NCBI RefSeq assembly: GCF_012641335.1
Contig: NZ_JABAID010000004.1
Span: forward strand, 119,111-183,110
Reading direction: 5' to 3'
Source: Novosphingobium sp. ERN07
GTDB lineage: Bacteria > Pseudomonadota > Alphaproteobacteria > Sphingomonadales > Sphingomonadaceae
DNA length: 64,000 nucleotides
Position 1 is the first letter of the stretch. Each line of letters begins with the position of its first letter. This document shows positions 1-8,616 of the stretch, piece after piece. The translations under genes and the position numbers were made by a program. The notes beneath the pieces were generated by a model. It was not told the origin of the DNA. It did not search any database and saw nothing but the letters and a program-made list of their open reading frames with translations.

Positions 1-843
1 AGCTTCGTAGAGCAGCTTGCGCACGGTCCCATCCCCTTGCTTGGAGATCCGGCCTGTCCAATCGAGCTCGCCCGACTGATGGCGTCGAGGCACGAGACCA
101 AAATAGGCGCCGGCATCGCGTGATTGTCGGAAGCGTCCTGCTTCATCCACTGCAGCGGCGAAGGCGGCTGAGGTCTGAACGCCGACGCCCGGTATGGTCA
201 TCAGGATTTCGCAGGCCTGTGACTGGCTGGTGATGATGCGCAGTCGCCGGTCCATTTCCTTGATCTGCTCGACCAACTCCGCGCGCACCGCCAGCAAGGA
301 TGTGATTGCATCGCCAAGGCCCGGGATGTGTGCCGCCTGCATGATCCTCTCGAGGAATGCCTTCCCTTGCCCAGCCCCGGGGCGATAGCCGAACGTGGCG
401 CAAAGACCGCGGATCATGTTGTCGAGCCGGACACGCGCTTCCACCAGATGGCTTCGCGCGGTGATCACGCTGCGCACCCCATGCGCTGCCGGAGATTTGA
501 CGTGCACCTCCTTGTAGAAGCCGGTGCGTGCCAACTGTGCGAGCCCGGCGGCATCGTGCGGATCGGTCTTGTTCGCCTTCATTGCCTTGAGGCTCTGGTG
601 CGCCTGGCGAGCATCAATGCACACCACTGCAACGCCCAGTTCGCGCAGGCCCAAGCAGATTGCCGGCGACATTCGCCCCGTCTCAAGCACCGCCCGCTCG
701 ATTGGACAGTATCGTTCGAGCATCGCGGCCAAAGCCTCCGGAGTGCTCTCGACCTTCTCCGACACGAGCTTCCGACCATTTTCGCCAACGATACAGACCT
801 GCGTGCTTTCCATCGACAGGTCCAGTCCGGCATAATGCTTCAT
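1..843 (-). CDS. IS110-family transposase, 3' end cut by the window edge
   Basis: This is a DEDD transposase of the IS110 family. The frame opens with an ATG at 841-843, reads MKHYAGLDLS at its N-terminus and stays open to base 1, giving 281 visible residues of the roughly 340 usual for the family. The N-terminal RuvC-like domain carries the early Asp in GLDLS, an ID motif and the DPHDA block. The C-terminal Transposase_20 domain shows IPGVG and a GAYFGLVP stretch. No internal stop was found in the parts translated. It lies immediately beside a broken IS5 element, so this is an insertion hotspot at the left border of the catabolic island. IS110 elements have no normal terminal repeats, so its exact ends cannot be set here. 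Confidence 0.85.
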   Translation of the reverse strand, partial: MKHYAGLDLSMESTQVCIVGENGRKLVSEKVESTPEALAAMLERYCPIERAVLETGRMSPAICLGLRELGVAVVCIDARQAHQSLKAMKANKTDPHDAAGLAQLARTGFYKEVHVKSPAAHGVRSVITARSHLVEARVRLDNMIRGLCATFGYRPGAGQGKAFLERIMQAAHIPGLGDAITSLLAVRAELVEQIKEMDRRLRIITSQSQACEILMTIPGVGVQTSAAFAAAVDEAGRFRQSRDAGAYFGLVPRRHQSGELDWTGRISKQGDGTVRKLLYEA

Positions 844-939
844 GGCTGCTTCCTTCCTTCAGGATTCGACAACCAGAAGTGTGCGCCTCAACCGAGGTCC
901 GAGGGAAGCAGCCGCAATTACACGATGACTTGCTGATCG

Positions 940-1689
940 TAGCCAGGAGAGTACGGTGGCCGCCAGTGCGAGAGCGGAGAAGTAGACGTTTGGGCAGCGG
1001 TCGTAGCGCGTTGCCACGCGGCGCCAGTCCTTCAGGCGGCCGAACATGATCTCGATGCGGTTACGCCGTTTGTTCAGCCTCTTGTCGTATTCGAGGGGCA
1101 GAAATCGGGATTTTCGCCCCGGAATGCAAGGTTTGATGGCAGCCCCAGCGCATCTCCGAACCAGTCCGCGTCATAGCCACGGCCGGCGAGCATCCACTTG
1201 GCCTTGGGCAAATCGTCGAGCGAGGCCGCTGCACCGGCGTAATCGCTGTGCTGGCCGGCCGTGATGAAGAAGCTGAAAGGGCGGCCCTTGGCATCAGTCA
1301 CGGGATGCAACTTGGTGTTCAGGCCGCCCTTGGTCCGTCCGATCAGACGCCTGAGATCCCCTTTCTACCCCAAGGCTGGACGCCGTGCGGTGGGCCTTGA
1401 GATAGGTCGCGTCGATCATGACGGTCTGCGGCTCGGCCCTCTGGGCGGACAGGCCTTCCATCATCCGAGTGAACACGCCCATTTCGCCCCACCGCTTCCA
1501 GCGGTTATACAATGTCTTGTGCGGCCCGTATTCTCTGGGTGCATCCCGCCAGCGCAGTCCGGTCCGGTTGACTATGATGATCCCGCCCAGCACCCGTTGG
1601 TCGTCGGACCGTGACTTGCCGTGGCTCTTGAGAAAACACGGCAACAGACGCGCCATTTTCTCGTCCGTCAGCCAATATAGGTCACTCGT
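940..1689 (-). pseudogene. IS5-family (IS427-like) transposase, frameshifted remnant
   Basis: Three pieces of one IS5-type DDE transposase lie in different frames on the minus strand. The first (from 1656) reads GLRWRDAPREYGPHKTLYN and the DDE block with MIDATYLKAH. The middle piece has HPVTDAKGRPFSFF and the GYDADWF motif. The last has the C-terminal motif MFGRLKDWRRVATRYDRCP. The first shift, near 1360, is where IS427-type elements often use a programmed frameshift. The second, near 1142, lies after GYDADWFGDAL and is a true break. The family's usual N-terminus would start at 1687-1689, but that codon is ACG instead of ATG. The frame also reads past the usual C-terminus toward the IS110 element. 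I judge it inactive. Confidence 0.8.
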
Positions 1690-1904
1690 GCTCAGTCTCC
1701 TCGCGGAGCCTGAATCATATCGTTGCCTGCCGATCGATGGGTCCTGAGCCTAGAGCGTGATCTTTGTCGCCAGCTTTACCCCATTCAGGGAAAAAGCTGG
1801 AATCGACGTTCCCAGCCCGTCGTCAGTACTTTCGCACATTGTTGAGCGTAATTATCGGTGGCCCCAGAGTCCGTATACTATCTCCACTGCCGAGCTACAC
1901 CGTC

Positions 1905-2310
1905 CTATTCAAGCGGGGGGACGATTGGACTTTTCGCCATGTGTAGGACTACGAATGAGTTGACAGCCTCGATAACCGGTGCCTTTCCGGTGAGATTGTC
2001 TATGAAATCACGCAACTCATTCATGTCTCGCAAGCAAAGCGAGGCATAGTAATCCATTTTTCCGCTGATTTCAGCTGCTTCGAGCACACGATTATCTTCT
2101 CTCAACAGCATCTCGAGGTGCCTAAAATCATCGGTCGAGTGACGTGCCAGACGCATCTCGATCATTACCCGGATGCTTGGCCTGATCAGGGCTAGTGCGA
2201 TCTCGGTCCGGTATCCTGTAATTACGCCAAGCTTTTCCAGTCGCTTATGCCGTGCCAAGCAGGCAGAGGGCGAAAGCCCAACCAGGCCCGCAAGGCGGCT
2301 ATCGAACCGA
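1905..2310 (-). pseudogene. Lrp/AsnC-family regulator, 5' end lost
   Basis: The reading frame encodes the recognition helix region (LVGLSPSACLARHKRLEKLG), the wing and the complete RAM ligand-binding domain of an Lrp/AsnC regulator, ending at the stop at 1905. The first 20-25 residues of the family, which form the start of the helix-turn-helix domain, are missing. Upstream of about 2300 the same frame stays open to an ATG at 2447, but that stretch is antisense to arginine succinyltransferase sequence and looks nothing like Lrp. An Lrp regulator divergent from an ast operon would be a natural arrangement, so this was plausibly the arginine-responsive regulator of the genes to its right. The remaining RAM domain might still be made, but DNA binding should be lost. 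Confidence 0.7.
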
Positions 2311-3210
2311 AAAGCTCTTGGCGAACGCATAGAGCGTTCCATCGACGCATTCGATCGCGACATCGCACAACCAGAAAATGAACTGTATCTGCTGGTATTG
2401 GATGATGGCACAGGCAGCATTGCAGGCACCGCCTGCCTATTCAGCAAGGTGGGCCAGACTTGGCCCTTCTACACCTATCGCCTCACGCAGATCGTCCACC
2501 ACAGCAGGGAGCTCGGGCAGCGCTATTGCGAGGACATGCTGCATTTGAGCAATGACTTCGGGGGAGCCACCGAAGTGGGCGGCCTGTTCCTGCACTCCGC
2601 CTGCAGGGCAAATGGCACCGGCCGTCTGCTTGCCCGCAGCCGCTACATGCTGATAGGCCAGTTCCCTAACCGGTTCAGCTGTCGCATCATGGCTGAGCTG
2701 CGCGGCTGGGTCGCACCGAACGGCTCAACTCCCTTCTGGGATAGCGTGGGGCGCAACTTCTTCCACATGCCCCTCGCCGAGGCTGACCGATATGGCGGCA
2801 TTAACGGCAACCAATTCATTGCTGACCTCATGCCGAAGTACCCCATCTACGTCTCGATGCTTCCGCAACCCGTGCGCCCGCTCATCGGCAAGGTCCATGA
2901 ATCGAGCGCACCCGCCCTTAAGCTGCTGATGAACGAAGGCTTCAGGCTGACAGAACACGTCGACATCTTCGATGCAGGTCCGGTTGTGGAATGCCGCGCG
3001 TCGGACTTGAAGGCGATAGCGGATCGGGAATGCGGGGTCGTCGCGTCTCTCGGCAATCAGCCGAAAGGACGGCCAGCCCTAATGTCAAAGGGTAGCGGAA
3101 GGGACTTTCGTTGCTGGGTTGATCACACGAGCAGCGATCCTGCTGGTCTTACACGCCAGGGGGAGCGGTTTGCCGAGGTTGGGGAAGAGGTAGCCCATGT
3201 CGAATTCTGA
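2173..3210 (+). CDS. astA: Arginine N-succinyltransferase, N-terminus replaced or lost
   Basis: AstA transfers succinyl from succinyl-CoA to the alpha-amino group of arginine, the first step of the AST pathway. From about residue 45 (NRKALGERIERS) to the end the protein follows the family: ELYLLVLDD, the GTACLFSKVG block, EVGGLFLHSACR, FWDSVGRNFFHM and GYVDIFD-like GFRLTEHVDIFDAG. The true family N-terminus, about 30 residues holding the first strand and helix of the GNAT fold, is absent. Codons 1-44 of this open frame are antisense to the Lrp gene. The native start and promoter are therefore gone, and activity is doubtful. The 3' end overlaps astD by 14 bases. The C-terminal 40 residues are also less typical than the core. 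Confidence 0.75.
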   Translation: MLGLIRASAISVRYPVITPSFSSRLCRAKQAEGESPTRPARRLSNRKALGERIERSIDAFDRDIAQPENELYLLVLDDGTGSIAGTACLFSKVGQTWPFYTYRLTQIVHHSRELGQRYCEDMLHLSNDFGGATEVGGLFLHSACRANGTGRLLARSRYMLIGQFPNRFSCRIMAELRGWVAPNGSTPFWDSVGRNFFHMPLAEADRYGGINGNQFIADLMPKYPIYVSMLPQPVRPLIGKVHESSAPALKLLMNEGFRLTEHVDIFDAGPVVECRASDLKAIADRECGVVASLGNQPKGRPALMSKGSGRDFRCWVDHTSSDPAGLTRQGERFAEVGEEVAHVEF

Positions 3211-4606
3211 ACTTCTATCGTTCGATCCTTGTACCGGCGAGCTTGTCTGGCAAGGTCCGATCGGACGGACAGATGCGACCGTAAGAATGGCGCGAGATGC
3301 GTTGCGCGGCTGGGCTCAGACCACTTTCGCTGAGCGTGTACGCGTAGCTGAGGCTTTCCGTGAGGTCGTGCTGCGAAATGGGGCCAAACTAGCGACAGTC
3401 ATCTCGCGGGAGACCGGAAAACCATACTGGGAAGCAGAATCGGAGGTCGCAAGCGTCGCAGCCAAGGTCGAGATTTCGGTCGAAGCATACATCACGCGAA
3501 CGGGAGATCGTGAGGGGCAGGTTCAAGGTGTCCAGCAGGCGGTGCGCCACAAACCACATGGGGTCCTCGCCGTACTCGGGCCGTATAACTTTCCTGCCCA
3601 CTTGCCTAACGGCCACATCGTCCCCGCCCTGTTGGCTGGAAACACCATCGTCTTCAAGCCCTCCGAGTTTACCCCGGCGACGGGTGAATTGCTGGCCGAC
3701 TTCTGGTGCGAGGCAGGCCTGCCCGATAAAGTGCTGCAGGTCGTCCAGGGAAATTCGGAAACGGGTCGGGACCTCGCCTCTCACCCAGACATTGACGGAC
3801 TCCTGTTCACTGGTTCGGCGACCACCGGTGCGGCGCTCGCCAGGCAGTTTGCCGAAACACCGCACAAAATTCTGGCCTTGGAAATGGGCGGTAATAACCC
3901 TCTGATAGTCTGGGACGCGGACGATCTGTCTGCAGCGGCCAGCATTGTCATTCAGTCGGCGTTCTTGTCAGCGGGACAACGATGCACCTGCGCTCGGCGG
4001 CTGATCGTAAGACAGGCGCAGGCAGATGCTTTGGTAGACCGCCTGGTCGAACTCACTCGGCAAATGAGGATTGGGGCGCCGTTCGATGATCCGGAGCCTT
4101 TCATGGGGCCGGTGATTGACAACGCTGCTGCTGACCGCCTGCTGGCGGCTGCGCGCGGCCTTTCCGCGCGATCGTCAAAAACCATCGTGCCTCTTCAACG
4201 GCTGGTCGAGGATAAGCCTTTCCTCACACCTGCGATTGTTGATGTGACCGGAACAAAAGTCGTGGACGAGGAGTATTTCGGCCCCCTGTTGCAGATCCTG
4301 CGTGTGACGGATTTCGACGCTGCGATGGCGGTAGCCAATGATACTAGGTTCGGCCTCGCTGCGAGCCTCGTCGGCGGCGATGAAGCGCTCTATCGGCGAT
4401 TCTGGCAGAATAGCAGGGCAGGCGTGGTAAACTGGAACCGCCCGACCAACGGAGCTGCCTCCAGCGCACCGTTCGGCGGAATCGGCGCCTCGGGGAATCA
4501 CCGTCCCAGTGCCTTCTATGCAGCGGACTATGTCGCCTGGCCGGTCGCCAGCCTCGAGACGTCGGACCTTGTTCCGATCGAAATGAAGGGACTCAATCGC
4601 CCATGA
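3197..4606 (+). CDS. astD: Succinylglutamate-semialdehyde dehydrogenase
   Basis: NAD(P)-dependent aldehyde dehydrogenase of 469 residues that oxidises N-succinylglutamate 5-semialdehyde to succinylglutamate in the AST route. Visible motifs are GPYNFPAHLPNG near 128-139, the FKPSE cofactor loop near 163, FTGS at 204-207, the general base Glu229 in LALEMGGNN and the nucleophile Cys263 in GQRCTCARR. The CTCARR context is typical of AstD rather than generic aldehyde dehydrogenases. It starts inside the end of astA and its stop overlaps the astB start, so the three genes form one translationally coupled unit. The usual partners astC and astE are not in the window. Fits disposal of the arginine released from microcystin-LR or -RR (inference). 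Confidence 0.92.
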   Translation: MSNSELLSFDPCTGELVWQGPIGRTDATVRMARDALRGWAQTTFAERVRVAEAFREVVLRNGAKLATVISRETGKPYWEAESEVASVAAKVEISVEAYITRTGDREGQVQGVQQAVRHKPHGVLAVLGPYNFPAHLPNGHIVPALLAGNTIVFKPSEFTPATGELLADFWCEAGLPDKVLQVVQGNSETGRDLASHPDIDGLLFTGSATTGAALARQFAETPHKILALEMGGNNPLIVWDADDLSAAASIVIQSAFLSAGQRCTCARRLIVRQAQADALVDRLVELTRQMRIGAPFDDPEPFMGPVIDNAAADRLLAAARGLSARSSKTIVPLQRLVEDKPFLTPAIVDVTGTKVVDEEYFGPLLQILRVTDFDAAMAVANDTRFGLAASLVGGDEALYRRFWQNSRAGVVNWNRPTNGAASSAPFGGIGASGNHRPSAFYAADYVAWPVASLETSDLVPIEMKGLNRP

Positions 4607-5892
4607 GGGGGTTTTTCGAGATCAACTTCGATGGGCTGATTGGTCCATCCCACAACTACGGCGGCCTCAGCTTCGGCAATCTTGCCAGCCACCAAAACTC
4701 AGGGTTGGTTTCCTTTCCTCGTCAGGCCGCCTTGCAAGGCCTAAACAAGATGCGCAGGCTCATGGATCTTGGCTTGCATCAGGGGTTTCTGCCTCCTCAG
4801 AGGCGTCCCGACACCTGGTTCCTCCGTCGGCTAGGCTTCAAGGGAACTGACGAAAAAGTTTGCGCAGCGGCGTGGGCAGAGGATCCAGCCTTGCTGGCCA
4901 ATGCCATGTCCGCTTCCGCCATGTGGACGGCCAATGCCGCGACTGTCTCGCCCGCACCGGACACCTCCGATGGCCGTTGCCACCTGACCGTGGCGAATCT
5001 CGCGACGATGCCGCACCGTTCGATGGAGTGGCGAGAAACCTTGGACACGCTGCGCCACATCTTTGTCGATCAGCGCCATTTCGCAGTTCACGAGCCCATC
5101 CCAGCCTGCTTCGGCGACGAAGGGGCAGCCAATCACATGCGGATGGCGCCGCAGCACGGGGCCCCAGGGATTGAGATCCTCGTCTTTGGTGAACGCAAGG
5201 CTCATGGCTTTCCGGCAAGGCAGGACCGCCGTGCATCTCAGGCAATCGCGCGCCTTCACGGGCTCGATAGCCGGCGGACTTTGCTGGCCCGCCAGAGTGC
5301 ATTGGCAATCGAGGCTGGGGCCTTCCACAATGACGTAGTGGCTGTAGCAAATGAACATGTGCTTCTCGCACATGAACAGGCCTTCGAGGACAAGGAGAGC
5401 GTCTACGCGTTCATCCAGGAGAACATTCCTGGCTGCGTAATCATAGAGGTGCCAGCTGATCAGGTGTCGCTGGGGGACGCTGTCGGTTCCTATCTGTTTA
5501 ACTCGCAATTGGTCACTTTGCCCGCAGGGGGAATGGCGCTCATTGTCCCGACCGAAACCCAGGAATGCGATTCGGTGCGACGATGGCTCCGTCGCTTTGT
5601 GTCTGGCGGAGGACCGGTCGAAAAACTGGAAGTGATCGATGTACGCGAGTCGATGCGAAACGGCGGAGGGCCTGCTTGTTTGCGGCTGCGCGTGCAAACG
5701 GAGGCAGTGGGATTGGCGGCGATCGACTCTCGATTCCTGCTTGATGATGGTAGATGGGAAAGCTTGCATCGCCTGATTGAGGACCGGTGGCCCGAACGCA
5801 TCGAGGCAGCTGACCTCGGCAGGGTAGAAACTTGGCAAGCAATTTGGACTGCGGATGCCATTCTTCGAGAGCACTTGCAGTTGCCTCGCTGA
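4603..5892 (+). CDS. astB: N-succinylarginine dihydrolase
   Basis: AstB hydrolyses N2-succinylarginine to N2-succinylornithine, two ammonia and CO2. The 429-residue protein has the family N-terminus EINFDGLIGPSHNYGGLS and the three catalytic residues of the pentein fold at the expected positions: Glu173 in FGDEGAANH, His242 in GAFHNDVVAV and Cys359 in MRNGGGPACLRLR. The ATG at 4603 overlaps the TGA of astD (ATGA). It is the last gene of the ast unit; a 565-base gap follows before the phenylacetate module. Unlike astA it appears fully intact. Confidence 0.94.
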   Translation: MRGFFEINFDGLIGPSHNYGGLSFGNLASHQNSGLVSFPRQAALQGLNKMRRLMDLGLHQGFLPPQRRPDTWFLRRLGFKGTDEKVCAAAWAEDPALLANAMSASAMWTANAATVSPAPDTSDGRCHLTVANLATMPHRSMEWRETLDTLRHIFVDQRHFAVHEPIPACFGDEGAANHMRMAPQHGAPGIEILVFGERKAHGFPARQDRRASQAIARLHGLDSRRTLLARQSALAIEAGAFHNDVVAVANEHVLLAHEQAFEDKESVYAFIQENIPGCVIIEVPADQVSLGDAVGSYLFNSQLVTLPAGGMALIVPTETQECDSVRRWLRRFVSGGGPVEKLEVIDVRESMRNGGGPACLRLRVQTEAVGLAAIDSRFLLDDGRWESLHRLIEDRWPERIEAADLGRVETWQAIWTADAILREHLQLPR

Positions 5893-6457
5893 CGCTCCCT
5901 CCAGCCAGTAGGGCTTCAACACCTCTGCGCAACAGCATGATTGCCACCACACGCGACAGGATCTTGGGCGCGGGATGTTTGGTAACGTTTTCAGTTCTTA
6001 AGAACCGTCTGCCTGAACAGCCCCTAGTTTTCTAGACGCTTTTCGCTTTAAAAATTTGCTGTCGTTCGAACTCAACGGGTAACATCAAGCCACAGCTACG
6101 CTGGTGCGGAGGTCGTCCACGACATCACGTCACCGCCCACTCAGCAATCAACTAAACATTCAACCTGCAGCGTCACCGGGTCTCCAGACAAGCCATGCGA
6201 ACCTTCTGACCCGCTGCCATGGCGGAATGGAATGTTGCGACCTCCGCTGCAGCATCAAATCGCGACCTGAGGGCTCGGCGTGCTTTCGTGAAGCTACCCT
6301 CACAGTACCAAAGCGAACTATCGCCTCGCCCTACCTTTCAAACCCTAGCCGTCAACGCGGTGCGTATGCATTGACATTACCGTGCTGCGACTTGACCTTG
6401 CCGCCTGAACGCTTAGTCGGGATAGGAGCACACTTGATAAGCAGGAAGAGCCCGCCA
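5893..6457. other. Intergenic region between astB and the paa-module regulator
   Basis: No intact gene is visible. It contains a 12-bp perfect palindrome GTTCTTAAGAAC at 5994-6005, an A/T-rich stretch near 6030-6060, and one copy of the degenerate repeat described separately (6136-6315). The long open frame that runs through 6104-6457 into the TetR gene is only an upstream extension: the TetR start with a good ribosome site is at 6458. A TTGACA-like hexamer near 6372 may belong to the TetR promoter (weak). Confidence 0.5.
6136..6315 (+). repeat. Degenerate direct repeat, left copy (flanks paa module)
   Basis: About 180 bases align almost without gaps to 15134-15308, same orientation, offset about 9.0 kb. 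The best conserved part is a 36-base identical run beginning CATGGCGGAATGG. Differences after this run fall mostly in the third position of the frame reading MAEWNVATSAAA then NRDL and ARRAF, so both copies look like relics of one coding sequence with stops (TGA near 6208 here). The parent gene is not recognised. Confidence 0.7.
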
Positions 6458-7045
6458 ATGGCCAGAACCCAGGCCGCTGATTTCGAAGACCGCAAGGAAG
6501 CGATCCTCGATCACGCTTCCGCCCTGTTCGCGCAAAAGGGATTCCTGGGCACGTCGGTGATGGACATCGCCCGCGCCTGCGGCGCATCGAAGTCTCTGCT
6601 CTATCATTATTACCCGTCGAAGGAAGACGTGCTATTCGCGGTAATGTCCTCGCACGTCGACCTGCTACTGGAAGACGTCGCGGCGGTAACCGCCACTGGC
6701 TTGCCGCCGCGTGAAAGCCTGCGCGCATTGTTACACCGCTTCTTGATGCATTACGTCGGCGCGGCCGACCGACAGAAGGTGTTGCTAAACGAACTCGACA
6801 ACCTGCCCGCCGAGCGCCGCCGTGACATCGTGGAGACGCAGCGAAAAATCGTCGACGCGGTGCAATCGTTGCTTACCGCCGCCCTGCCCGGCAGGTTCGA
6901 CGATCCGGTCGAGGCGCGAGCGCAGACCATGCTGCTGTTCGGCACAATCAACTGGACAAGCAACTGGTTCCGCGCCGACGGGGCGCTGACCTATGCCCAG
7001 ATTGCGGATATGGCCTTTGACATGGTCATTCCGCCGGCCAACTGA
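6458..7045 (+). CDS. TetR-family regulator of the phenylacetate module (PaaR-like)
   Basis: A 195-residue TetR/AcrR repressor. The N-terminal helix-turn-helix (about residues 10-55) reads AILDHASALFAQKGF, then TSVMDIARACGASKSLLYHYYPSKEDVL. The C-terminal ligand domain ends with FGTINWTSNWF. I place the start at the ATG at 6458, seven bases after AGGAAGAG, because the upstream extension of the frame does not match the family and runs through a repeat. It faces the end of the paaABCDE operon and is the obvious candidate to sense phenylacetyl-CoA. Dyads at 10696-10719 and 11180-11203 in the paa promoters are its likely operators (inference). It is homologous to the regulator at 15445-16047, sharing the GASK-YHY-P-KED recognition-helix block. 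Confidence 0.88.
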   Translation: MARTQAADFEDRKEAILDHASALFAQKGFLGTSVMDIARACGASKSLLYHYYPSKEDVLFAVMSSHVDLLLEDVAAVTATGLPPRESLRALLHRFLMHYVGAADRQKVLLNELDNLPAERRRDIVETQRKIVDAVQSLLTAALPGRFDDPVEARAQTMLLFGTINWTSNWFRADGALTYAQIADMAFDMVIPPAN

Positions 7046-7052
7046 CTTTCAT

Positions 7053-8129
7053 TCAGGCGTCGAAGTCGATCTCGACATCGTCGGACAACGGGATGGCCTG
7101 GCAAGTGAGGACATAGCCACGCTCCAACTCGTCGGCAGTAAGGCCGAAGTTGCGGATCATCTCAACCTGGCCCTCCACCACCCGCGCGCGGCATGTGGCG
7201 CAGACTCCAGCCTTGCACGAGAACGGCGCAGCAAGGCCAGCCGCCCGGGTGTTTTCCAGAATGGATTCGAGCGTCGGATCATAAGTCAGCGCGCGGCGCT
7301 TGCCGTTGATCGTGACCTTGATCGACTTGCCCGCGGCTTGCCGTTCAAGTCGTTCCACTTGCTCGCGCCGCGCTGCGCTCAATTCGTCCGCACTGAAGCG
7401 TTCGCTCCTGATCTGGCCAGCATCCAAGCCAGACTCAACCAGTGCCCCCTCGACCGCGTCCATCATCGCTCCGGGACCGCAGATGAAGGCGGCGTCAATG
7501 GCCGAGGCCGGCAACACGTGGGCGAGGATTTCGGCCATTTTCGCCCGGTCGATGCGCCCGTTCAGCAGCTCCAGCTCGTCGTCCTCGCGCGAGAGGAAGT
7601 GATGGATCTCGAACCGGTCAAGGTAGCGGTTCTTGAGCTGTGCCAGCTCTTCGAGGAAAAGAATCCCCGCCGTATCGCGGTTGCCGTAGAACAGCGCGAA
7701 ATGGCTCGCGGGTTCGGCGGCAAGACCGGCTTTCAGCAGCGAAAGGATCGGGGTGATCCCCGATCCGCTGGCGAACATGGCATATTGCACTCGCCGCTGG
7801 CTATTGAAAGTCCAGCCGAAGGCACCAGCCGGGGGCATGACTTCCAGCATTGCACCGGCCTTAAGGGCATCGGCCGCCCAGTTCGAAAACCGGCCGCCCG
7901 CAACGCGCTTGATCGCAATTTGCAGCTCCTTGTCGCCAGGGGTGGAGCAGAGCGAATAGCTACGGCGAAGATCCTCGCCTGCCACCTCCGCGCGCAGCGT
8001 CAGGTGCTGGCCGGGTATAAACCGGAAGCTGCCCGCCAGCGCGTCCGGCACGGCAAACCGTACAGTGATCGCATCGGCGGTTTCCTGGCGAACTTCGCTG
8101 ATCGAAAGGCAGTGGAACGTGGTCGACAT
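7053..8129 (-). CDS. paaE: Phenylacetyl-CoA epoxidase reductase subunit PaaE
   Basis: Passes electrons from NAD(P)H through FAD and a plant-type [2Fe-2S] cluster to the di-iron epoxidase PaaAC. The 358-residue protein has the FAD-binding motif RRSYSLCS near 55-62, the nucleotide-binding GSGITP near 121 and a C-terminal ferredoxin domain with cluster cysteines Cys305, Cys310, Cys313 and Cys343. Length matches the family. It is the last gene of the minus-strand operon paaABCDE, 8 bases after paaD, and converges on the TetR gene at 6458-7045. Confidence 0.95.
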   Translation of the reverse strand: MSTTFHCLSISEVRQETADAITVRFAVPDALAGSFRFIPGQHLTLRAEVAGEDLRRSYSLCSTPGDKELQIAIKRVAGGRFSNWAADALKAGAMLEVMPPAGAFGWTFNSQRRVQYAMFASGSGITPILSLLKAGLAAEPASHFALFYGNRDTAGILFLEELAQLKNRYLDRFEIHHFLSREDDELELLNGRIDRAKMAEILAHVLPASAIDAAFICGPGAMMDAVEGALVESGLDAGQIRSERFSADELSAARREQVERLERQAAGKSIKVTINGKRRALTYDPTLESILENTRAAGLAAPFSCKAGVCATCRARVVEGQVEMIRNFGLTADELERGYVLTCQAIPLSDDVEIDFDA

Positions 8130-8137
8130 CGGCTATC

Positions 8138-8611
8138 CTAGTGACACTTGAAACGATCGAAAGGCTCAAGGCAGGCATCGCACTGCCACAGCGCCTTGCA
8201 CGGGGTTGAGCCGAAGCGTGAGATTTCGTGGGTACTCAGCGAGCCGCAACGCGGGCAGGCGCAGGGGCCGCTCTCACCCGTCGCACTTGGCGGGGCGATG
8301 CCATAGCGGCGCAGCTTATCGTGACCCTGGGGCGTGATCATCGCAGTTGACCAGGCGGGTGAAAGCACGATGCGGATCGAGACCCCTTCCAGCCCCGCCG
8401 CATCGAGCGCATCCCGAGCCGCACGTCCGATCGCACTGGTTGCCGGGCAGCCGCTATAGGTCGGAGTCAGCGCGACCCATGCCGCGCCATCATCACCACC
8501 GACCTCGCGTACGATGCCCAGGTCGATAATCGACACAGCCGGTATCTCGGGATCAGGCACATCGGCGAGTATCGCGGCAATCCGCCCGGCAAGGTCGCTT
8601 GGCAGGGGCAC
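8138..8611 (-). CDS. paaD: Phenylacetyl-CoA epoxidase maturation protein PaaD
   Basis: A 157-residue MIP18/DUF59-type protein needed for metal-centre assembly in the epoxidase complex. The N-terminal DUF59 fold has DPEIPAVSIIDLGIVR (20-35) and the conserved Cys55 in TPTYSGCPA. The C-terminus holds a zinc-ribbon-like cysteine set: Cys117, Cys119, Cys122, Cys138, Cys144, Cys147 and Cys156. The gene is closely packed, with 5 bases to paaC upstream and 8 to paaE downstream, consistent with one transcript. Confidence 0.93.
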   Translation of the reverse strand: MPLPSDLAGRIAAILADVPDPEIPAVSIIDLGIVREVGGDDGAAWVALTPTYSGCPATSAIGRAARDALDAAGLEGVSIRIVLSPAWSTAMITPQGHDKLRRYGIAPPSATGESGPCACPRCGSLSTHEISRFGSTPCKALWQCDACLEPFDRFKCH

Positions 8612-8616
8612 GCGAT

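Noticed and set aside
4831..5952. 373-codon open frame on the minus strand
   Set aside because: It is antisense to astB, whose catalytic residues and length are intact, and has no family resemblance.
6993..8141. 382-codon open frame on the plus strand
   Set aside because: It is the complement of paaE and matches no protein family; paaE is complete on the other strand.
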